DNA of 64,000 nt, from NCBI GenBank assembly GCA_963849005.1, contig CAWKGC010000025.1, positions 88,891-152,890 of the forward strand. The letters run 5' to 3'. The notes under the pieces were generated by a model. It saw nothing but the letters and a program-made list of their open reading frames with translations. It made no database searches and had not been told where the DNA came from. Source of the stretch: CAWKGC01 sp963849005 (GTDB lineage: Bacteria; Pseudomonadota; Gammaproteobacteria; Burkholderiales; Usitatibacteraceae). Each line of letters opens with the position of its first letter. The first letter of the stretch is position 1. Below, piece after piece: positions 30,781-38,081 of this stretch. A program made the translations under genes and the position numbers.

Positions 30781-32676
30781 GTGAAAACACTTCTTGCGCT
30801 GCTTGCCGCGCTGATCGTCTCCATGCCCGCCCTCGCCGACCCTCCGGGGCGCGTGGGCCGCATCGCATACCTTTCGGGCAACGTGTCCCTCTATGCCGAT
30901 CCGCAGGACGACTGGCAGCCGGCGGTGCCCAACTGGCCGGTGACGTCGCAAAACTCGCTCTGGACGGACACCGGCGCCCGCGCGGAAGTTCGCATCGGCG
31001 CCGTGAGCGTGCGCCTTGACGGCGGGACGCAGGCGGATTTCAGGCTGCTCGACGACGTCGCGCTGGATGTCTATCTGCCGCGCGGCTCTCTCGGCGTGCA
31101 CCTGAGCCGCATCGACCGCGGGGAACGCTACATCGTCTCCACGCCGGAAGCGCGCTTTTACCTTTCCTCGAACGGGCGCTACCGCATCGACGCCGACGTC
31201 GACATGGGCGAGTCGCGCATCACGGTCTTTGCGGGCAGCGCGCAGCTCGATACGCCGAACGGCAGGATCAACGTCGAACCGGGCAAGGCGCTGCGCATCA
31301 AGGTCGCGAATGGCCAGGTGGATTTCCTTTCCGAGTACGCTGCCGCCACGCCGATGGACCAATGGGCCCTGGCGCGCGACGAGCAGTTCCGCGAGGCCGA
31401 GCGCGCGCTCGAGCAACGCCAGGTCTCGCCCGCGATGACCGGCTACGAGGACCTGAACGCCCACGGCGACTGGGCGCAGGAATCCGGGTACGGGACGGTC
31501 TGGTATCCGCGCGTCGATGCAGGCTGGGTGCCGTATCGCTACGGCCGCTGGGGCTATGTCCGGCCTTGGGGCTGGACCTGGATCGACGACGCGCCGTGGG
31601 GCTTCGCACCGTTCCACTACGGCCGTTGGGCGCAGGTGCGCGGCCGGTGGTGCTGGTATCCCGGCGTGTACACGGCGCGCCCGTACTACGCGCCGGCGCT
31701 CGTGAGCTGGTTCGGCGGCAGCGGCTGGGCCGTTTCGGCGACGGCCGGTCGCCCGGCGATCGGCTGGTCGCCGCTCGGCCCGCTCGACTACTACCGCCCC
31801 TGGTACGGGCACAGCAACGTCTACGTGACCAACATCAACAACGTGACCTTCGTGAACAACGGACGCCCGGTGCGCCCGCTGCCGCAGCCCCTGCCCGCCG
31901 GGCAGCGCCCGGGCGCGACGGTGGTGCTGCAGGAACAGTTCGCGGGCCGCCCGGTCGGCAACGCTGCGTTGCGCGTCTCGGGCGAAGCCGTGGCCCGCGC
32001 GCCCGTGGTCGCCGGCAGCGCGATCCTTCCGCCCCCCGTCGCCATGACCAAGCCCGTGCGGGTGCAGCCGGCGAACGCTGCGCCCGTGTCGCCCGGACAG
32101 GCCGTGCAACAAAGGCCGGTAGTCGTCGGCCAACCTGTTTCCCCGCAAGGGGCGCCCGTGCAGCGTCCTGCAGGCGTCACGCAGCCGGTGGGCAAGCCCG
32201 TCCAGGTTTCGCCCCAGGTCGAAGTGAAGCCGGTGGTGTCGGGAACGCCGGCCGCCGCGCCGGTGCCAACCGCTGCAAGTCCCGCTCAACCTGTCGGCAA
32301 GCCTGTTCGCGTAACGCCACAGGCCGAAGTGAAGCCGGTGGTGACGGGAACGCCGGCAGCCACGACTGCGCCGGCAGCCACACCTGCGCCGCCTGCCTAC
32401 GTCAAGCCCGCGCGCGTGCCGCGCGAAGAACGCCAGGCGCAGCAGGGCGAGCCCGCGCGAACGGAAAAACCGGCGGCGAACCGCGAGCCCGCGCGCCAGC
32501 AGCCTCGCCCGGCTTCTGCGCAACCGCAGGCGCCTGAGCAGCAGCATCCCGTGCAACCCGGCGGCCCGGCCGTCGCGAAGCCACAGGCAGTCGAGAAAGT
32601 TCCCGCGAAGCCCAAGCCACCGGTGGTCGAGGGCGAGCCGGTCGCCAAGCCCGGCGCTGCCAGCCAGGCAAAGTAG
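30781..32676 (+). CDS. DUF6600 protein with FecR-like domain, secreted
   Basis: Exported protein of 631 residues. The start is GTG at 30781, giving signal peptide MKTLLALLAALIVSMPALA. Residues about 25-180 form a FecR-like domain (GRVGRIAYLSGNVSL, RAEVRIGAVSVRLDGGTQ). A Trp/Tyr/Gly-rich section follows (YGRWGYVRPWGWTWIDDAPW, FAPFHYGRWAQVRGRWCW), the signature of DUF6600. The C-terminal third is low-complexity Pro/Ala/Val with a tandem duplication of about 40 residues around QPVGKPV-VKPVV. Function unknown. The 235-base divergent gap before it has no clear promoter I can defend. Confidence 0.88.
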   Translation: MKTLLALLAALIVSMPALADPPGRVGRIAYLSGNVSLYADPQDDWQPAVPNWPVTSQNSLWTDTGARAEVRIGAVSVRLDGGTQADFRLLDDVALDVYLPRGSLGVHLSRIDRGERYIVSTPEARFYLSSNGRYRIDADVDMGESRITVFAGSAQLDTPNGRINVEPGKALRIKVANGQVDFLSEYAAATPMDQWALARDEQFREAERALEQRQVSPAMTGYEDLNAHGDWAQESGYGTVWYPRVDAGWVPYRYGRWGYVRPWGWTWIDDAPWGFAPFHYGRWAQVRGRWCWYPGVYTARPYYAPALVSWFGGSGWAVSATAGRPAIGWSPLGPLDYYRPWYGHSNVYVTNINNVTFVNNGRPVRPLPQPLPAGQRPGATVVLQEQFAGRPVGNAALRVSGEAVARAPVVAGSAILPPPVAMTKPVRVQPANAAPVSPGQAVQQRPVVVGQPVSPQGAPVQRPAGVTQPVGKPVQVSPQVEVKPVVSGTPAAAPVPTAASPAQPVGKPVRVTPQAEVKPVVTGTPAATTAPAATPAPPAYVKPARVPREERQAQQGEPARTEKPAANREPARQQPRPASAQPQAPEQQHPVQPGGPAVAKPQAVEKVPAKPKPPVVEGEPVAKPGAASQAK

Positions 32677-32693
32677 CTCGCGCGGGGTGCGGG

Positions 32694-32903
32694 CTACTTG
32701 AGCCTGCGCCCGGTGAGGTCTTCCTCGATGTTGTCGCGATAGAAACTGCCGGGCGTCGCCGCGGAAGCGAAGCGCCGGTAGAGTTCCGGCGAAACGTTCG
32801 CGTACTCCCAGGTGCCGGTGGTGAGTTCCACCACCATCCTGCGGTTCTTCTCATCGTAGCCGATCGCCACTACCGGGCTGCGGTTGATGCGCTTCATTTC
32901 CAT
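32694..32903 (-). CDS. KTSC domain protein
   Basis: Small protein of 69 residues. The core SPVVAIGYDEKNRRMVVELTTG followed by WEYANVSPELYRRFASA matches the KTSC domain (named for a Lys-Thr-Ser-Cys lysyl-tRNA-synthetase tail), of unknown function. Its ATG at 32903 overlaps the stop of the yceI gene by one base, so translation is probably coupled. Confidence 0.85.
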   Translation of the reverse strand: MEMKRINRSPVVAIGYDEKNRRMVVELTTGTWEYANVSPELYRRFASAATPGSFYRDNIEEDLTGRRLK

Positions 32904-33526
32904 CAGTTCACTCCCCGCGGCTGCGCTTCCGGCTCGCGCCGCACCGCTTCGATCTGGACCCGCACCGTGACCTCGTCCGACACCCACGTCTGGTAGGCAG
33001 TCATGCCGAAGTCCGAGCGCTTGAACACCGCCGTCGCGTCCGCCCCGCAGCGATACTGCACGAGAAACGGCTTGCGCGTGCAGCCGAAACGCTCGACCGT
33101 CAGCAACACCGGGCGCTTCACGCCGAGGAACGTGAGTTCGCCTTGCGCCGTGCGCAGCGCCCCATTGTCGAATGCAAGGATGCTCGCCCGGAAGGTGACC
33201 ATCGGGAAGCGCTCGGAATCGAGAAGGTCTTCGCCGCGCAGGATCGCATCGAGTTTCTCGTAGCCCGTGCTTACGGTGGCCGGATCGATGACCACATCGA
33301 TGCGCCCGGTACCGGTATCGGCATCGAGCACGATGGTGCCGGACTTCACGCCCAGCCGGCCGCGGTAGGTGGAGATGCCCAGGTGCACGACCTCGAAATG
33401 CGAGAAGGCGTGGGTGGTGTCGACGATGAACTCCTCGGGCGCCGCATGCGCGCCGGGGGCACATGCAAGCGCCCCCGCGCACGACAGCGCCGCGGCGAGG
33501 CGGCAGGGCCTACTTGCCGGCGGCAT
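32903..33526 (-). CDS. YceI family periplasmic protein
   Basis: Periplasmic lipocalin-like protein of 207 residues, family known to bind polyisoprenoids. Signal peptide MPPASRPCRLAAALSCAGALACAPGAHA. The mature N-terminus EFIVDTTHAFSHFEVVHLG and the TFRASILAFDN, GELTFLGVKRPVLLTVERFGC and RSDFGMTAYQTWVSDEVTV strands are typical. Starts 17 bases within the msrA end, on the same strand. Confidence 0.92.
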   Translation of the reverse strand: MPPASRPCRLAAALSCAGALACAPGAHAAPEEFIVDTTHAFSHFEVVHLGISTYRGRLGVKSGTIVLDADTGTGRIDVVIDPATVSTGYEKLDAILRGEDLLDSERFPMVTFRASILAFDNGALRTAQGELTFLGVKRPVLLTVERFGCTRKPFLVQYRCGADATAVFKRSDFGMTAYQTWVSDEVTVRVQIEAVRREPEAQPRGVN

Positions 33527-34115
33527 CGCCCCAGAGGTCCTTGAGCCGCCCGTCGCGCCCGCAGCCGTTGCGGTAGAACTTGTAGCGCACCGGGTTCTTC
33601 ACGTAATAGTCCTGGTGGTAGTCCTCCGCGGCGGTGAATTCCGTCGCCGCGACGATCGGCGTGACGATGTCGGCCTTGAAGGGCTTCGATTTCACCAGCG
33701 CCGCCTTCGAGGCCTCGGCCTGCCTCTTCTGTTCTTCGCCGTGCGTGAAGATGGTCGTGCGGTACTGGCTGCCGACGTCGCAGAACTGCTGGTCCTTCAC
33801 CGTCGGGTCGACGTTGTGCCAGAACACCTCGAGCAGTTTCGCGTAGCCCACCTTCTTCGGATCGAAGACCACCTGCACGACCTCGGCGTGGCCGGTGCTG
33901 CCGGAGGACACCTGCTGGTAGGTCGGGTTCTTCGTCTTCCCGCCCATGTAGCCCGAAGTGGTGGACACGACGCCGTCGAGCTTGTCGTAGGGCGGCTCCA
34001 TGCACCAGAAGCAGCCTCCGGCAAAGGTGGCCACCTCGAAGCCGGGCGGGATGTCCGCGGCCGGGGCCGAAAGGACGGTGAAGGCGAAGGCGAGCGGGGC
34101 GAGGAGCTTTTTCAT
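33510..34115 (-). CDS. msrA: Peptide methionine sulfoxide reductase MsrA, exported form
   Basis: Reduces methionine-S-sulfoxide in proteins. The 201-residue product starts at 34115 with signal-like MKKLLAPLAFAFTVLSAPAA, so it likely acts in the periplasm. The catalytic motif is FAGGCFWCMEPPYDKLDGV (GCFWC), followed by TSGYMGGKTKNPTYQQVSSG and YRTTIFTHGEEQ. The C-terminal EDYHQDYYVKNP is the conserved end. The frame is open upstream to 34229 but that part lacks similarity. Confidence 0.94.
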   Translation of the reverse strand: MKKLLAPLAFAFTVLSAPAADIPPGFEVATFAGGCFWCMEPPYDKLDGVVSTTSGYMGGKTKNPTYQQVSSGSTGHAEVVQVVFDPKKVGYAKLLEVFWHNVDPTVKDQQFCDVGSQYRTTIFTHGEEQKRQAEASKAALVKSKPFKADIVTPIVAATEFTAAEDYHQDYYVKNPVRYKFYRNGCGRDGRLKDLWGDAAGK

Positions 34116-34170
34116 GGTCGTTTTCGGTGATTTCCGGGGAGCGTGGTCAGTCGTGTGACCGCGATTGAGC

Positions 34171-34812
34171 TTACGGATTCCCTGCCCGAACGGTTTCAGC
34201 CGCCGGTCGCGCCGCGATTTGCCGGTCATGCCAGCGCGAGAGCAGCAGTTGCGCCACGATCGCGCCGCACATCGCCGTGAACATGTCCCACTGCGTGTCC
34301 CAAACGTCGCCCTGCGTGCCGAGGAAGGCTTCCGCCGCCCCGCCAGCGGCCAGCGCAGTCCACCATTCGATGAACTCGTAGAAGGCGCTGACGGCCATGC
34401 ATACGCAGGTCACGAGGAAGAACAACCATCCTCCCCGTTTCAGGATGCCCTGGCGCAGCAGGATCTCGCGCGCCACCATCGCCGGGACGAAGCCCTGCGC
34501 GAAATGGCCGACGCGGTCGAAATAATTGCGCGACAGGTCGAACTCGTCCTTGAGCCAGTTGAAGGCGGGCACTTCCGCATAAGTGTATTTTCCGCCCACC
34601 ATCAGGATCATCGCATGCACTGCGATGAGCACGATGACCAGGGGCGTGAAGCGCCAGCGCGGATACGCCGCCGCCAGCACCACGCCGGCAACGATGGCGG
34701 GCGAGACCTCGAGCAGCCAGGTGAGGCGATCCTTCGGGTTGGTGCCCGACCACGAGAGCACGACCGCCGCGAGCGCGAGCAAGGAAAGGTGCAGCTTCGC
34801 ATCGCGGCTCAT
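34171..34812 (-). CDS. DUF2238 (YjdF-type) membrane protein
   Basis: Integral membrane protein of 213 residues with about six helices. The family signature lies in MVGGKYTYAEVPAFNWLKDEF, NYFDRVGHFAQGFVPAMVAREIL, AFYEFIEWW and QGDVWDTQWDMFTAMCGA. Function unknown in this family. Its start overlaps the end of the ROK kinase gene by 4 bases. Confidence 0.92.
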   Translation of the reverse strand: MSRDAKLHLSLLALAAVVLSWSGTNPKDRLTWLLEVSPAIVAGVVLAAAYPRWRFTPLVIVLIAVHAMILMVGGKYTYAEVPAFNWLKDEFDLSRNYFDRVGHFAQGFVPAMVAREILLRQGILKRGGWLFFLVTCVCMAVSAFYEFIEWWTALAAGGAAEAFLGTQGDVWDTQWDMFTAMCGAIVAQLLLSRWHDRQIAARPAAETVRAGNP

Positions 34813-35729
34813 GACCGCTCCCAGAGCCAGGCGGCGCCGCGCGCGCCACCGGCATCGCCATGCCTGGGCGCCAGCAGGCGCGTGCGCACCTCGTCGGAAA
34901 AGACATCGCGCCCCCAGATCGCGGGCACCGTTTCGTAGAGCCGCGCGACATTCGAGAGCCCGCCGCCCAGAACGATGGCATCGGGATCGAGGATGTTGAT
35001 CACGACGGCCAGCGATCGCGCGAGGCGTTCTTCATAGCGCCGGAGCGTTGCGTCGCACCCTGCATCCCCGGCGGCTGCGCGAGCCGCGATTTCGACCGCG
35101 GCAAGGCGCTCGCCGCCATGGCGCGCGTGGTCGGCCGCAAGCCCCGGGCCCGAAAGATACGTCTCGACGCAACCGCTGCGCCCGCAATAGCAGGGCGGCA
35201 GGGGCAGGTCGTCCGCGCGGGGCGAGGGCAGCGGATTGTGCCCCCACTCGCCGGCGATCGCGTTCGGCCCGCCCAGCAACCGGCCGCGGGCAACGATGCC
35301 GCCGCCCACCCCGGTGCCGAGGATCACGCCGAACACCACATCGCAGCCGGCGGCCGCGCCGTCGGTTGCTTCCGCGAGCGCAAAGCAGTCCGCATCGTTG
35401 GCGATCCTGACTTCGCGGCCGAGCCGGCGCTCCAGGTCCTGGCGAAGCGGCCGGCCGTTCAGGCACGTGGAGTTGGCATTCTTGATCAGGCCGGACCCGG
35501 GCGAGGCCGCCCCGGGCGTCGCCACGCCGACCGAACCGCGCCGCCCCAGCTCGGACTCGCACCCGGCAACGAGCGCGCCAATGCATTCGACCACGGCCGC
35601 GTAATCGTTGCCCGGCGTCACTACGCGCTTGCGAAAGCGCACTTCGCCCTCGTCATCGAGCGCGATGATCTCGATCTTGCTGCCGCCCAGGTCGACGCCC
35701 AGGCGCGGGGCGCGCCGCAGCGGGTTCAC
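34809..35729 (-). CDS. ROK-family sugar kinase
   Basis: Kinase of 306 residues, fructokinase/N-acetylglucosamine-kinase type. The phosphate-binding loop LGVDLGGSKIEIIAL opens the protein. ANDADCFALAEA holds the catalytic Asp, GVILGTGVGGGIV is the second phosphate motif, and GEWGHNPLPS with CYCGRSGCVETYLSGPG forms the ROK zinc site. The start is GTG at 35729, which overlaps the stop of the GGDEF-EAL gene (GTGA). Sugar specificity cannot be told. Confidence 0.91.
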   Translation of the reverse strand: MNPLRRAPRLGVDLGGSKIEIIALDDEGEVRFRKRVVTPGNDYAAVVECIGALVAGCESELGRRGSVGVATPGAASPGSGLIKNANSTCLNGRPLRQDLERRLGREVRIANDADCFALAEATDGAAAGCDVVFGVILGTGVGGGIVARGRLLGGPNAIAGEWGHNPLPSPRADDLPLPPCYCGRSGCVETYLSGPGLAADHARHGGERLAAVEIAARAAAGDAGCDATLRRYEERLARSLAVVINILDPDAIVLGGGLSNVARLYETVPAIWGRDVFSDEVRTRLLAPRHGDAGGARGAAWLWERS

Positions 35730-37837
35730 GTCGCCGCGCGCACGAGTTCGGCAAAGTGCGCGGCACTCATCGGCCTGCCGAGAAAGTAGCCCTGCGCCTC
35801 GTCGCAACCGTGGTCGCGCACGAAATCGAGCTGCGCCTGGGTCTCCACGCCCTCGGCCACCACGCCGATCTTCAGGCTCCTGGCCAGCCCGATGATGCCG
35901 CGCGCGAGCGCCGCCTCGTTGGGATCGGTGGCGAGGTCGCGGACGAAGGACTTGTCGATCTTCACCTTGTCGATGGGAAGCCTGTGCAGGTAGGCCAGGC
36001 TCGAGTAGCCGGTGCCGAAGTCGTCGATCGCGAGGCGGAAACCGCGTTCCGAAAGCGCCTCGATCAGGCCGCTCGCCATCTCGACCTCGGTGAGCAGCAC
36101 GCTCTCCGTGACCTCGAGCTCGAGGTCCGCGGGCGTGAGGTTGTTGTGTTCCAGCGCGCGGGTGAGGATGTCCAGCAGGTTCTTCTGCCGGAACTGCAGT
36201 CCAGAGAGGTTCACGCGCAGCGGCAGGTGCGCCAGCCCCGCGCGGCGCCACGACCACATCTGGCCGCAGGCCTCGCGGATCACCCATTCGCCGATGTCGA
36301 GGATCAGGCCCGTCTCCTCGGCGATCGGGATGAAGCGCGCCGGCGGCACGATGCCCTGCTCGGGATGGCGCCACCGTATGAGCGCCTCGGCGCCGACCAT
36401 CCGGTGCGCGCCAAGGGCGAAGACCGGCTGGTACTCGAGGTGGAACTCGCCCCGCGCCAGCGCGCGCTTCAGCCCGTTCTCCAGCATCAGCCGCTCGGAG
36501 ATGCGCGCGTTCATGCTGTCGTCGAAGAAGCTGAAGCGGTTGCGGCCCATCGCCTTGGAGTGGTACATCGCCGCGTCGGCGCTGCGGATCAGAAGCGGCA
36601 GCTCGACGCCGTCGGCCGGGTACATGCTGATGCCGATCGAAGGCGTGACCAGCAGCTCGTAGCCGTCCACCTCGTAGGGCCGCGAGAGCTCGACGCCGAC
36701 CTGCGTGGCGATGCGCGCGGCGTGCGCGGGATCGCCGACGTCGGGAAGCAGGATGAGGAATTCGTCGCCGCCGTGGCGGCATACGGTGTCCGTGCCGCGC
36801 ACCAGGTGGGTGAGGCGGGCCGCGATCAGCTTGAGCAGCTTGTCGCCCGTGGTGTGCCCGAGCGAATCGTTGACGGTCTTGAAGCGGTCGAGGTCGATGA
36901 ACACCAGCGCCATGGCGGCGCCGGTGCGCGTGGCCGAGCGCTGCGCGAAGGCGAAGCGCGAGGCGAGCAGGTTGCGGTTCGGCAGCCCCGTGAGGAAGTC
37001 GTACTCGGCGAGTTCCTTGATCGTCTGCTCGTGAAGCTTGCGCTCGGTGACGTCGGTGCCCACGCCCCGGTAACCGGCGAAGGCGCCGGCCTCGTCGAAG
37101 ATCGGCTCGCCGGTCACGCTCACCCAGCGCTCGCTGCCGTCGTCGACCAGCCGCCGGTACTCGAAATTGCGGAACGGCTCGTGCGCGTCGAGGATTGCGC
37201 GATGCGCCGTCCACTGCTCCTCGGTCACCCCGACCCAGGGAAGCTCCCAGCGCGTCCTTCCGATCACCTGGTCCTTGGTGATCAGCGCGGCATTGTGGCC
37301 GCGCGACATGCGCGTGAACCGGCACTGCGCATCTTGCTCCCAGTACCAGTCCGAGGACATCTCGAGCAGGCTGCGAAACCGCCCTTCGCTCTTGCCGAGC
37401 GCCTGCTCGGCGTTCTTGCGCGCGGTGATGTCGATGCGAAAGCCGATCACGCCGCCGTCGGCGGTCTTCCTGTCGGAGACCCACAGCCAGGTGTGCTCTC
37501 CCTGCTGGTACTCGTAATCGCCTTCGTCCGGGTGCAGGTGCTTGTCGCAACGCCAGCGCACGTACTCTTCCTCGGTCATGCCGCGCTTGGCCTCGAAGCC
37601 GCGCCGATAGTAGGCGCGGGCGATCTCCGCGTAAGGCACGCCCGGCACCATCAGCGCAGCCACTTCGCCGTAGATTTCGCGAAAGCGCTGGTTGCAGAAC
37701 ACCAGCCGGTCGTCCGGCCCGTAGAGCACCACGCCGCACTCGAGGTGGTCGAAGGCCTCGATGACGCGGTCGAGCCGCCCCTGCGCCTCGTGCCACGCGG
37801 ATTCGATCCGGTCTGCGGTTGCAGCAGGGTTGTCCAT
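35726..37837 (-). CDS. PAS-PAS-GGDEF-EAL cyclic-di-GMP protein, cytoplasmic
   Basis: Protein of 703 residues without membrane segments. Two PAS domains (about 20-135 and 145-265) precede GGDEF (about 275-440) with an intact RHGGDEFLIL site and EAL (about 445-700) with AEALIRWRH, RVNLSG, EVTESV, DDFGTGYSSLAYL, KIDKSFV and EGVET all present. Both cyclase and phosphodiesterase activity are possible. The start at 37837 (MDNPAATADR) is preferred; an ATG at 37849 is close behind. Divergent from the next GGDEF-EAL gene across a 244-base gap. Confidence 0.93.
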   Translation of the reverse strand: MDNPAATADRIESAWHEAQGRLDRVIEAFDHLECGVVLYGPDDRLVFCNQRFREIYGEVAALMVPGVPYAEIARAYYRRGFEAKRGMTEEEYVRWRCDKHLHPDEGDYEYQQGEHTWLWVSDRKTADGGVIGFRIDITARKNAEQALGKSEGRFRSLLEMSSDWYWEQDAQCRFTRMSRGHNAALITKDQVIGRTRWELPWVGVTEEQWTAHRAILDAHEPFRNFEYRRLVDDGSERWVSVTGEPIFDEAGAFAGYRGVGTDVTERKLHEQTIKELAEYDFLTGLPNRNLLASRFAFAQRSATRTGAAMALVFIDLDRFKTVNDSLGHTTGDKLLKLIAARLTHLVRGTDTVCRHGGDEFLILLPDVGDPAHAARIATQVGVELSRPYEVDGYELLVTPSIGISMYPADGVELPLLIRSADAAMYHSKAMGRNRFSFFDDSMNARISERLMLENGLKRALARGEFHLEYQPVFALGAHRMVGAEALIRWRHPEQGIVPPARFIPIAEETGLILDIGEWVIREACGQMWSWRRAGLAHLPLRVNLSGLQFRQKNLLDILTRALEHNNLTPADLELEVTESVLLTEVEMASGLIEALSERGFRLAIDDFGTGYSSLAYLHRLPIDKVKIDKSFVRDLATDPNEAALARGIIGLARSLKIGVVAEGVETQAQLDFVRDHGCDEAQGYFLGRPMSAAHFAELVRAAT

Positions 37838-38081
37838 GAAGCAAAGCATACCTCGCGCCGCGCGTCTTTCGCATCGCCCGCCATGTTTTCCCGAATGTGA
37901 TGCAGTTAACTGAAAGCGGGAATGCCGGCGCGTAAAAAGTGTCCATGACCCCCATGCCCCACAAGCGCGCACACGCTTCCCTGGCGGCACTGGTAACCGC
38001 CTCCTACGGCCAGCGCCTCAGGGCGGCGCCGCTTAAGCTGGGGGTCATACCTTTTCCAGAGCGCCAGCCGGCCACGACATC

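Noticed and set aside
37838..38081. Short ORFs in the divergent gap between the two GGDEF-EAL genes
   Set aside because: They are upstream extensions of the flanking genes without ribosome sites or similarity.
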